From Peptoniphilus genitalis (GTDB taxonomy: Bacteria > Bacillota > Clostridia > Tissierellales > Peptoniphilaceae), in contig NZ_CP097885.1 of the NCBI RefSeq assembly GCF_023614525.1, forward strand, positions 1,853,963-1,917,962: 64,000 nt of DNA, in the 5' to 3' direction. A model generated the notes under the pieces. That model saw only the letters and a program-made list of their open reading frames with translations, had not been told where the DNA came from and did not search any database. The translations under genes and the position numbers were made by a program. Position 1 is the first letter of the stretch; every line of letters begins with the position of its first letter. Below are positions 17,299 to 24,741 of the stretch, in pieces.

Positions 17299-17958
17299 AT
17301 GAAACCAAAGATAATTATGCACACACAAATTAGCCTTGATGGCCGCATTAAAGGCTTTGATAATCCGGAAGTTTACTACCAGGTTGCCGGGGGAATTCAT
17401 TCGGATGCGGTGCTGTTTGGGTCCAATACTGTTTTTACTGCATTTGAAAAATATCCTGCTGAAACAGAGGCTGATTTTGAGAAAATCATAACAAGCCCGG
17501 AGGACCCCAGACCAATAGGAGTCATACCTGACAGCAGAGGTATCTTGAGAAGTCTTCATTGCTTAAGAAATCTTGGATATCTGAAGGAAATTGTCATTCT
17601 GGTATCAACTGCCACTCCGAAGGAATATTTGAATTATTTGGAGGAAAGGCATTACCCATATATTGTGTCAGGAAATGATCATGTGGACTATGAAAAAGCC
17701 TTTCAGATCCTGCATGAGCAATATGGGTGTAAATACATGCGGACAGACAGTGGCGGTGGATTAACCAACAAATTATTAGAAAACGGACTTATTGATGAAA
17801 TCAGTCTTGTGATATCACCATGTTTTGTAGGTAATAAAGAAAAACAACTATTTGATAACCTTCTGTTATCTGAAAAAGTTAATTTGGAATTGCAGGGAAC
17901 AGAGAATGCAGAACATGGCTGTCTGTCATTGCGCTATGCTGTGAAAAATAAGGATTAG
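17299..17958 (+). CDS. Dihydrofolate reductase-family protein (RibD C-terminal-like reductase)
   Basis: A 219-residue protein starting at ATG 17299, 8-10 bases after AAAGGAGG; an upstream TTG at 17263 lacks a site. It has the RibD C-terminal/DHFR-like fold signature: HTQISLDGRIKGF at the N terminus, GSNTVFTAF, and the C-terminal RTDSGGGLTNKLLENGLIDE that binds NADPH. Stand-alone members reduce pyrimidine or pterin-like substrates, but the substrate here is unknown. It sits just after the broken WYL regulator, a common pairing, and belongs to the transferred resistance block. Confidence 0.8.
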   Translation: MKPKIIMHTQISLDGRIKGFDNPEVYYQVAGGIHSDAVLFGSNTVFTAFEKYPAETEADFEKIITSPEDPRPIGVIPDSRGILRSLHCLRNLGYLKEIVILVSTATPKEYLNYLEERHYPYIVSGNDHVDYEKAFQILHEQYGCKYMRTDSGGGLTNKLLENGLIDEISLVISPCFVGNKEKQLFDNLLLSEKVNLELQGTENAEHGCLSLRYAVKNKD

Positions 17959-18624
17959 TGCAGCATACTTTAAAAAGTGTCTGTTGGGACAGTGTCCTAA
18001 AGGAAGCATAAGCTCATGGCTAGCGGCGGTGTTAAAGTAACGGCACTCGGCCCCAATATATAGTTGATATGCCCCTAAGCCTTTGAGGGCAAGGCGGTCA
18101 ACCGCGCCTTTTCCGGTCCGCATACAGTCGTTCAATGAGGGTATCAAGCTCGGCAATGCGGCGGTGCTTCTCGGTGGTTCGTTTCTTCGCCGCCGTTTTC
18201 GGCTAATTCTAATTGATCCGAACTGTAAGGATAAGCAATTATCCGGGGCTAGTTAAGTATCTTAGAGAGGAAGATAAAGATAAGTAAACCAATTTTAAAG
18301 TTGTACCGAATAAAGCCTTCAAGAGGACAACATGCTTTTGAAGGCTTTATTGCTTACAATTACTTGGATTGTAACGCAAAAGCAGGCACCAAATCAATGA
18401 AAAATAGCCTATCCAGGCGACTGTTTCAGAAATATGGGCTTCCGCCAAGGGGATACCAGTGGGGTGCGACATCTTTTTTGCCCACTCAAGGCATGTTGAG
18501 ATGGTAGTTATTCTTGAAAATATAAGAGAAGTCTAAGATTAAATTTTTTATTATTTTTGTTTACGGTAAAATTAGCCATTAACAATTTATAAAAAATAAC
18601 TTGTTTTTATTAGGAGAGGGTTAA
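17959..18624 (+). other. Patchwork region with a G+C-rich recombinase scrap and a hairpin
   Basis: No intact gene. On the minus strand, 18202 to 18098 encodes a 34-residue tail containing AELDTLIERLYADRKRRG then stop, which resembles the coiled-coil part of a DUF4368-type serine recombinase. Its G+C content is far above the surroundings. At 18309-18351 a 14-bp stem (AATAAAGCCTTCAA with its complement) forms a terminator-like hairpin. The remainder shows no convincing coding sequence, although a weak open frame without ribosome site runs from 18301 to 18507. Confidence 0.45.
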
Positions 18625-20157
18625 ATGGGAAATATTAAGTCTTTCAATTTAGATAATAATTACAGTATTGAGGGTATGTGGGCATTTAACTTAGGCGATT
18701 TATTCGAAAAGAAGAGTTTTACCTTTTCAGGTGGGGCAATACCAGGAAAACTTGAATTATCAGAAGGAAGGATTACTTTAGACATTAATGGCTGTTTTAA
18801 TGGATTTGGATCTGATTATGATAAGAATATATATCGTATTTATGGATATTTAAGTTCAGGATTGTTTGTAATTTTAGAAAAATGTTTTATTATTAACAGC
18901 GCTTTCAGTGCTCCGGGTTACGTAGTAGAGAAATATCTTGCGAATGTAGCTTATATATTAGATAAAGACCCAATATATACTGATTTTAATATTGAAGAAA
19001 AAATTATAGCTACTAAAGTAAATTTTGGGATTGATTATTTAGATAATTGGTACAATATTGATTTACCGAGTTTTGATTATTCAAGCGATTCAAAGGCAGT
19101 TACGATACATTATAATAATGAATTTTTTGATAAGAATAAATTTGAAATTTTGGATGGAAAATATATTATAAGTTTGAAGAAGGATATTAAAGCAAATCAA
19201 GTAATTCATCAGGGAGCACAAGTAAAAACTGAATCATACATATCAATTTATACAAAAGACTATAAAACAGAAACAATTGAAATATTTATGGAAATTGCAA
19301 ATTGGACTTTAAAACTTAGTGATTTTTTAACACAAATTTTTGGAAGATATACTTATTTTGAATTTTATTTAGAAGACAAAATGAACAGAAGGTGGATAGA
19401 GGATCTTGGAAATGGAGAATGTAAGTTTCACAGTCCTAAATATAAAGGTAGACTTATATTTAGACAAGCTTTAAAAGAATCTCCGAAATTAAAAATAAAT
19501 TCTTTAAGACTAAGTGATATTAAAGATGATTATGGAGAGTTGCTTAAAACGTGGTTTGAAGAGAAAGATAAGCTACAGTACATCATCGACTTATACTATC
19601 AAAACATGAATTCGAGTTTGGAGATAGAAACCATTCTAGTAAATAAAATAAAAATGATGGAGACCTACTATGATAATTTCTTACAAAGCCAAGAAAAATC
19701 AACTGATAAGGATTTAAAATTTAATGAAGCAAGAGAAAAGATAAAAAACTTTATGGATAGTTCTGAACTTGAAGAATCGACTAAAGAAGAGGTAAATAGA
19801 TGTCTAGATAAAAATAAAAAGAATAATATAACGTTGAGAGAAAAATTAGAAGCAGTGTTAGAAAGATTTCCAGATGAACTTAAAGTTGTGTTTTCTGAAA
19901 TGGATCCTAATTGGAAAGAAGATACTAAATTTATATTTAATTTCTCACGAAGATTAAAAGATACAAGAAATTTTTATACTCATGGAGCAAACAATCAAAG
20001 AAATAGAAATAGATTTACAACTACAGATGAGTTTTTAAGTGCCAGTTTAGTTTTAGATTTTGTGATTTATTATTTTGTTTTAAGATCTTTATATGGTGAA
20101 AATAGAGATGAAAGGATATATCAGTATCCTTTTTTAAAGGCGAAACTAAGAAAATAA
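18625..20157 (+). CDS. ApeA-like HEPN-domain protein, putative anti-phage abortive-infection factor
   Basis: A 510-residue protein. The N-terminal half has the pattern of the ApeA N-terminal domain (SIEGMWAFNLGD, then GGAIPGKLELSEGRITLDI and GCFNGFG). The C terminus contains a helical HEPN domain with the RNase motif R448-NFYT-H453 (R-x4-H). ApeA proteins with this layout are known single-gene defences thought to cleave RNA after phage infection. The ATG follows AGGAGAGGG. No toxin-antitoxin partner is next to it, which fits a stand-alone system. It lies between the resistance genes and a row of broken genes, a typical cargo position. Activity is inferred from the motif. Confidence 0.7.
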   Translation: MGNIKSFNLDNNYSIEGMWAFNLGDLFEKKSFTFSGGAIPGKLELSEGRITLDINGCFNGFGSDYDKNIYRIYGYLSSGLFVILEKCFIINSAFSAPGYVVEKYLANVAYILDKDPIYTDFNIEEKIIATKVNFGIDYLDNWYNIDLPSFDYSSDSKAVTIHYNNEFFDKNKFEILDGKYIISLKKDIKANQVIHQGAQVKTESYISIYTKDYKTETIEIFMEIANWTLKLSDFLTQIFGRYTYFEFYLEDKMNRRWIEDLGNGECKFHSPKYKGRLIFRQALKESPKLKINSLRLSDIKDDYGELLKTWFEEKDKLQYIIDLYYQNMNSSLEIETILVNKIKMMETYYDNFLQSQEKSTDKDLKFNEAREKIKNFMDSSELEESTKEEVNRCLDKNKKNNITLREKLEAVLERFPDELKVVFSEMDPNWKEDTKFIFNFSRRLKDTRNFYTHGANNQRNRNRFTTTDEFLSASLVLDFVIYYFVLRSLYGENRDERIYQYPFLKAKLRK

Positions 20158-20214
20158 TAATTACTAACAAATAACTGGTTATGATTTAGGGGCAATAGTT
20201 TAAGTAATTATAAC

Positions 20215-20499
20215 AACTGTTTATATGTAAGAGCCTGTCGGTATAGGGATAAGTGGGATTTAAAATGTGATGCATTGATTCATATAAGAAAGGGAGATTA
20301 TGGTCTAGTTGAAATTAAACTTGGTGGAGATAAGTTAATTGAGGAAGGTGCAGAGATATTAAGAGATTTAGCATCTAAAATAGATACAAAAAGCATGTCC
20401 AACCCATCATTTATGATGGTATTATGCGCCAAAGCCCCTTTTACTTATAAAAGAGATGATGATGTTTACGTAATACCGATTACTGCTTTAAGACCTTAA
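20215..20499 (+). pseudogene. C-terminal fragment of an AAA/DUF4143 ATP-binding protein
   Basis: An in-frame segment (CRYRDKWDLKCDALIHIRKG, then LVEIKLGGDKLIEEGA and VYVIPITALRP) matches the C-terminal DUF4143 nuclease-like part of the ATPases related to the intact gene at 37350. The N-terminal ATPase is missing and no start codon fits, so the TTG at 20275 is not a credible start. It is the stump of a deleted gene. Confidence 0.75.
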
Positions 20500-20514
20500 T
20501 AGTTTCTAGTATTT

Positions 20515-20690
20515 ATGGATATATCCCCACATACGAAGCTTTTGAGAAATATTAAATTTTATCCATACTGACCAGTCAAGCCACTGCGAGACGGTAGCTC
20601 TGTTGTCCAAACTAAATACAGAACATCATTTAGATATAGAAATAGGGGAAGATGAATTATCTGAAATTGACTTTTCAAAAGACACAACTC
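20515..20690 (+). pseudogene. RumA-tail fragment / attachment relic (copy B)
   Basis: GAGACGGTAG at 20588 opens ETVALLSKLNTEHHLDIEI, the start of the C-terminal extension of mobile-element RumA-type rRNA methyltransferases. The preceding bases (GATATATCCCCACATACGA onward) resemble 38.67-38.74 kb. The frame then runs without a stop into a transposase fragment at about 20690, creating a chimeric frame. Confidence 0.65.
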
Positions 20691-20965
20691 ACAGAGGAAG
20701 AGAATTTAAAAATATAAAAATAGAAGAAATATTAAAGGTATTTGGGATAAAAAGATCGCTAAGTAAAAAAGGAAGCCCATATGATAACGCAGTAAGCGAA
20801 GCAGTCAATAAAGTAATGAAGACAGAATTCATATATCAGGAGAACTTTACTAATTTCCAAGAACTTAATCTAAAATTAGCAGAATACGTATATTGGTATA
20901 ATAACCTAAGAATTCATGGATCTTTAGGATATAAAACACCAGTAGAATATAGAAAAGCAGAATAA
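20690..20965 (+). mobile_element. IS3/IS150-family transposase, C-terminal fragment
   Basis: The end of an OrfB integrase core: HRGREFKNIKIEEILKVFG, then SLSKKGSPYDNAVSEAVNK with the last catalytic Glu, and YNNLRIHGSLGYKTPVEY. The DDE N-terminal part and OrfA are absent, and the frame is fused at its 5' end to a RumA-tail sequence. It cannot be active. Transposase-derived sequence ends at the stop at 20965. Confidence 0.85.
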
Positions 20966-20971
20966 AAAGCT

Positions 20972-21098
20972 CTGGAAGTTTCATAAATTAAATAAAATAT
21001 ATGAACAGACTGTCAAGGGCAAATTTCAACGAAATTTGGGCGAAGCTTTTACCCTTGATTGTCTGAGAATATATTTTATAATCTAAAGAAACTTTCAA
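20972..21098. repeat. Long imperfect inverted repeat after the transposase fragment
   Basis: About 48 bases from 20972 pair with 21050-21098. The best blocks are AGTTTC, ATAAAATATAT, CAGAC and TCAAGGG. A small inner palindrome AAATTTC-aac-GAAATTT sits in the loop. It may be the insertion-sequence end with terminator activity, or an independent hairpin element. Confidence 0.7.
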
Positions 21099-21363
21099 GC
21101 TTGATAATGTTCGGTTATAAATTGTCTAAAAAAGGGTTGCCATTCCACGTATTTGGGTTCATTAGAAGAATGCCGAGCAATGGGTAACATGACACTGATG
21201 TGTTTATACACCAAAAAGCTACACGTGCGTTGGCTGACAACAGGGAGCTAAGTAAATTAACACCAGCTAAAATGTTTGACGCTATTAATAAATGACAAGT
21301 ATATGAAATTGGTTTTACCTAGTTTAAAAAAGAAATTATAATGAAAATATGGAGGCTAAGAAT
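21099..21363 (+). other. Gene-free stretch with decayed coding traces
   Basis: Short open segments such as FHVFGFIRRMPSN and ALADNRELSKLTPAKMF are seen in different frames and broken by stops. They look like a gene remnant I cannot identify. The end holds the GGAGG site of the next gene. Confidence 0.3.
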
Positions 21364-21843
<480 letters not shown>

Positions 21844-21879
21844 TTACAGTCGATATGTTCCTACAAACGAGAGCCAATC

Positions 21880-22239
21880 TTTGATATGTTTCCATCTACG
21901 AGCGTGGATATGTTCCCCATAACCATAGGGGTTGAGACGGTAGCACTTTTGTCCAAACTAGATGTCGATAAGCATATAAATATTGAAATTGAGCTCGATG
22001 AGCTTGATTTGACAAGTGCTGAAAGTAATGCAACATATGCTCAAATCAAAGAATATGTTTGGAATAAATTTGAATTAAAAGTTCCGACATTATATATTGC
22101 ACAGATAAAAAGGAAATGTGGAATAGAATTACGAGAACATTACAACAAGTCTAAAAAAGAGAAACAAATTATTCCACAGTGTACACCTGAAAAAGAAGAA
22201 GCCATCATGGATGCTTTAAGACACTTCAAAATGATTTAA
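21880..22239 (+). pseudogene. RumA C-terminal extension fragment (copy C, longest open copy)
   Basis: From GAGACGGT at 21934 the frame reads ETVALLSKLDVDKHINIEIE, continues through ATYAQIKEYVWNKFELKVP and IAQIKRKCGIELREHY, and ends in PEKEEAIMDALRHFKMI. This is the tail extension of element-borne 23S rRNA (uracil-5)-methyltransferases; the catalytic part is missing. It marks a place where an element joined a rumA-like gene. It is part of a repeat of about 665 bp with 38.70-39.36 kb. Confidence 0.8.
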
Positions 22240-22392
22240 TAGGAAAGAATGCCAGCATATGACTTTCTGCATTTATTACATTCCTACTTGGTATAGGAAC
22301 AGCTATTATTCATTTCTTGCAAGGTATCAATTAGAAAATAGGCTCAATATAAAGATTGATAGGATCATTTTTATATTTAGAGGAGCGTTGAA

Positions 22393-22546
22393 ATGATTGA
22401 TAAAACCAACAAAAAATTTTAGGATAAATTTGCTAAGTAGTATGCCTCTTATATGAAAAAAGATAAAGAGGTTTATGATAAAGTTTGTGAATATCTTAGT
22501 CCTCATTTGAATAAAGATATGTAGGTGCTTGAACTTGCTTGTGGAG
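22393..22546 (+). pseudogene. Broken copy of the SAM methyltransferase found intact at 39203
   Basis: The start (MIDKTNKKF) and following codons match the gene at 39203, but TGG at codon 10 is TAG, further TAG codons occur in line, and homology stops at about 22546 after LELACG. The ribosome site AGGAGCG and about 150 bp upstream are also shared with the intact copy. Confidence 0.9.
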
Positions 22547-22704
22547 TAAGACCTTTCTTATCTGATAAATTTGATGTTACAAAATATAAGAATTACAAGT
22601 TGTTGGAAGATTATAATAATGAAAACTTGTTTGATGTGGAAGAGTATTTAAAGCAAAAAGGGAGGGCGAAGTTGACACCAAATACAAGGATATTTAGAGT
22701 ATGA
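22546..22704 (+). pseudogene. C-terminal tail of an unidentified element-borne protein
   Basis: An open 52-codon frame fused to the broken methyltransferase reads FLSDKFDVTKYKNYKLLEDY and FDVEEYLKQKGRAKL and then stops. The style resembles accessory proteins of conjugative elements (DUF4316-like), but I am not certain. There is no start codon. Confidence 0.35.
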
Positions 22705-22741
22705 TATATATGATATAAATTAAGAAAGAGGAGGAAAAACA

Positions 22742-23050
22742 TTGGTTGATTATTTATTCAATTCATCTGGAGAATGGATCTGTTTCAAAGTTAATAAATT
22801 TATTTGGGACAAAAATGGAAAATTGATAGGATGGCTTCCGTGGGGAAATAATGAAGTTGTTACAATGAAAGGAGATTATTTAGGAACTATTGTAGATAAG
22901 GATAGAATTTATTATTTTACAAATCATCCTTATAGAGGCAATCCAGGCTATCCAGGTTATCCGGGTTATCCAGGCTATCCAGGTTATCCAGGATTTGCTG
23001 GATATAAGCCTTTACCATCGGGTGCAAAAGATATAGTTATAAAAAAATAA
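22742..23050 (+). CDS. 4-fold beta-flower-type protein with a GYP tandem repeat
   Basis: A 102-residue protein starting at TTG behind GAGGAGGAAAAAC. Residues 1-60 (NSSGEWICFKVNKFIWDKNG, then GWLPWGNNEVVTMKGDYLGT) fit the small 4-fold beta-flower domain. Residues about 65-85 are GNPGYPGYPG-type tandem repeats encoded by a 9-bp-unit array, followed by PLPSGAKDIVIKK. The function of this family is not established; in several bacteria it occurs as a small orphan gene in accessory DNA. A hairpin terminator follows after about 25 bases. Confidence 0.65.
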   Translation: MVDYLFNSSGEWICFKVNKFIWDKNGKLIGWLPWGNNEVVTMKGDYLGTIVDKDRIYYFTNHPYRGNPGYPGYPGYPGYPGYPGFAGYKPLPSGAKDIVIKK

Positions 23051-23075
23051 AAGGATTTGTTTATTTGAAATTGAG

Positions 23076-23109
23076 AAAGCAGTAAGTCTAATATGATTTG
23101 CTGCTTTTT
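23076..23109 (+). terminator. Hairpin terminator after the beta-flower gene
   Basis: AAAGCAG pairs with CTGCTTT and is followed by T residues; an AAGGAGG site appears soon after. Confidence 0.6.
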
Positions 23110-23187
23110 ATATCCAACAATTTGAAGGAGGTGAAAATGGTAAGGATAAGAAGTCCTACTTAAAACAATTTAATGTATAAGATATTC

Positions 23188-23219
23188 AGCGATTGAAATA
23201 TAAGTTCAGTCGCTTTTTT
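23188..23219 (+). terminator. Hairpin with T tract
   Basis: AGCGA-TT-GAA pairs with TTC-AG-TCGCT, then six T. It lies ahead of a small open frame, one of a series of such hairpin-then-ribosome-site arrangements. Confidence 0.6.
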
Positions 23220-23252
23220 AATTGAAATTTATAGATTAAGGAGAAGAAATTA

Positions 23253-23357
23253 ATGGATAGAGAAATGATAAATATTAATGCAAATTTAGTTAAGGAAGCT
23301 AAATTTTCAGAATTTGAAAAGGATGGAGAAAGAATAATAAATAGAAAATCATTATAG
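23253..23357 (+). CDS. Possible 34-residue peptide
   Basis: ATG 23253 follows AAGGAGAAG with good spacing and encodes MDREMININANLVKE and onward to INRKSL. It lies between two hairpin terminators in the mobilisation-associated block. No family is recognised. It may be a real small gene or the shortened start of a lost one. Confidence 0.3.
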   Translation: MDREMININANLVKEAKFSEFEKDGERIINRKSL

Positions 23358-23410
23358 AAACATAGATGATATTTCAAAAGACATAAAATTTCAATAGTGA
23401 AACTTTGAAA

Positions 23411-23438
23411 GGGATAGCAGAAATGTTATCTCTTTTTT
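23411..23438 (+). terminator. Hairpin with T tract before the first DUF3847 gene
   Basis: GGGATA pairs with TATCTC (one G-T pair), then six T, and the AAAGGAG site of the next gene is only about 10 bases further. Confidence 0.6.
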
Positions 23439-23459
23439 ATTACAAGAAAGGAGTTTTGT

Positions 23460-23750
23460 ATGAAAAAATTAGAGCAAATAAGACAAGAGTCAAAAGAAAT
23501 AAAAGAAAAAATTGATGATACAGAAGAAAGATTAAGGCAACTAAAAAATCAAGAAAATAAGATATTAAAACAAGACATAGTAAAAAGAAGAAAAGAAAGA
23601 ACTCATAGGCTCATAACAAGAGGAGCAATCTTAGAAAGCCTTATAGAAAATGCAGAAGAACTAACAGATGAAGAAATAAAAATCCTACTAGAAGAAGCAA
23701 CAAATACAAAAGAATTTAAAGAAACACTAAGACTAATTGGAGAAAATTAA
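23460..23750 (+). CDS. DUF3847-type mobilisation-associated small protein (copy 1)
   Basis: A 96-residue, highly charged protein. A coiled coil covers residues 1-40 (KIDDTEERLRQLKNQENKIL). Then comes the conserved RTHRLITRGAILESLIE core of DUF3847, followed by an acidic helix (TDEEIKILLEEATN). This family sits next to MobA/L relaxases in Firmicute mobilisable elements and may contact the relaxosome. Here only a decayed relaxase tail follows, so the module is incomplete. A second copy is at 29122. Confidence 0.75.
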   Translation: MKKLEQIRQESKEIKEKIDDTEERLRQLKNQENKILKQDIVKRRKERTHRLITRGAILESLIENAEELTDEEIKILLEEATNTKEFKETLRLIGEN

Positions 23751-23801
23751 AAAAACAAATAGGAAGATTTTTACAATGAGTATATTGCATAACTTATTTT
23801 A

Positions 23802-24038
23802 TTTGAAAGTTTCAAGAAATATCTGAAAGAATACTTAAGAGAAACCAAGATCTTAAATATATTCAAACGGAAATCAAAAGTTGCCAATATGAGGAAAGAT
23901 AAAAATAACCTTTACAATCAAATATTAGAAATACGAAAATAAGTAGAACAAGCAGAAAAAGTTAAGACTTGCATAGAGTATTTACAGGAACAAGCAAAAC
24001 GACTATCACAGGTAAAGAGGAATGAGTTAGACCTATAA
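23802..24038 (+). pseudogene. Coiled-coil tail of a decayed relaxase-like gene
   Basis: An in-frame remnant (FESFKKYLKEYLRETKIL, then NLYNQILEIRK, a TAA stop, and VEQAEKVKTCIEYLQEQAKR to 24038) has the lysine- and glutamate-rich coiled-coil style of MobA/L C termini. It occupies the place where the relaxase stands in the second module. The identification is by position and composition. Confidence 0.4.
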
Positions 24039-24099
24039 AAGTAAGTGAAAAAATGGTATAATTATATATAATTATTTGATTTTGGAGGTGCTTAAATTT

Positions 24100-24399
24100 A
24101 TGAATGAAAGAGAAAAAATCATTCGTTTATGGTTTGATATGTGGCTCACACAACAAGACTTAGGTATAGATGATATTTTTTTAGATGATGTAATTTATAT
24201 TGAGAGCTGGAGTCCTAAGTATGAAAATTGTCAAACAGTAAAGCACTGGTTTAATGAATGGAATACAAGAGGAAAAGTGCTTGCTTGGGATATAAAGCAA
24301 TTTTTTCATAAGGATAATCAAACTATTGTAGAATGGCACTTCAAAAATAAAATGAATGAGGGGAGAGTTGAAGAATTTGACGGTATTGTACATTTGTAA
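24100..24399 (+). pseudogene. NTF2-like protein, N-terminal part, interrupted by an insertion
   Basis: ATG 24100 follows TTGGAGGTG. Residues 1-96 are an NTF2/SnoaL-type cone fold (EKIIRLWFDMWLTQQDLG, then WSPKYENCQTVKHWFNEW and TIVEWHFKNKM). After GRVEEFDGI the frame runs into foreign DNA and stops. The missing part (GKVEEFDGISLIVWTADN to NWF) lies at 27417-27575. Joining the halves at the shared 27 bp restores a 139-residue protein in frame. The original role is unknown; SnoaL-like proteins bind small molecules or act as isomerases. Confidence 0.85.
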
Positions 24400-24437
24400 A
24401 TGATGTGAGACCAAAAACAGGAGAGAGAATTTCCTGT
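24361..24437 (+). repeat. Left flank of the bsh/cls cassette: 27-bp target repeat plus 51-bp terminal repeat
   Basis: 24361-24387 recurs at 27417-27443 with one mismatch (the probable target duplication), and 24387-24437 recurs at 27336-27386 with one mismatch. In the left copy the hairpin is cut off after its loop. Confidence 0.85.
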
Positions 24438-24441
24438 ATGT

Positions 24442-24481
24442 TACCCTATTGCTGGCGGGTTAACCCGCCAGCAATAGGGTA
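24442..24481. repeat. Perfect 40-bp palindrome, G+C-rich
   Basis: Each half is 20 bp (core CCCTATTGCTGGCGGG) and the centre is GTTAAC. There is no loop and no mismatch. It stands just inside the left end of the cassette, and the next open frame begins four bases later. It could act as terminator, protein-binding site or recombination end. Confidence 0.9.
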
Positions 24482-24484
24482 GTA

Positions 24485-24682
24485 ATGTTATCAAACTTAG
24501 ATTGTTCAATATTAAAAGAATTAGATAGACAAAATATAAAATCAGATGTTATTTCAATAGTAATGAATAGACTAGATACTAATGATAAGAAAAATGATTT
24601 TCTTTCATTTATGATTGATAACAGAAATGCCCTTATATCTTTGAAAGATATTTTTAGTGAATTAAATATAATCACTAAATAG
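24485..24682 (+). CDS. Small protein of unknown function inside the cassette
   Basis: A 65-residue frame (LDCSILKELDRQNIKSD, then DKKNDFLSFMIDNRNALI) predicted to be helical and acidic. The ATG at 24485 is only four bases from the palindrome and has no Shine-Dalgarno site, so either translation is weak or the true 5' end was lost when the cassette formed. No family is recognised. Confidence 0.4.
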   Translation: MLSNLDCSILKELDRQNIKSDVISIVMNRLDTNDKKNDFLSFMIDNRNALISLKDIFSELNIITK

Positions 24683-24741
24683 TAATTTTAAAGAGAGTTA
24701 TATAAAAGATAAGAAATAGTATTAGAAAGAAGGGAAAGAAT

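Noticed and set aside
17926..18156. Minus-strand frame of 76 codons overlapping the RibD-like gene end
   Set aside because: It has no ribosome site and overlaps a convincing gene; the recombinase-like residues are in a different minus-strand frame.
18301..18507. Open frame of 68 codons beginning with TTG
   Set aside because: No ribosome site, its start lies in a terminator-like hairpin, and composition looks non-coding; kept only as part of the patchwork region.
24460..24675. Minus-strand frame opposite the small cassette gene
   Set aside because: Antisense shadow; it begins inside the palindrome region and has a lower-quality composition than the plus frame.
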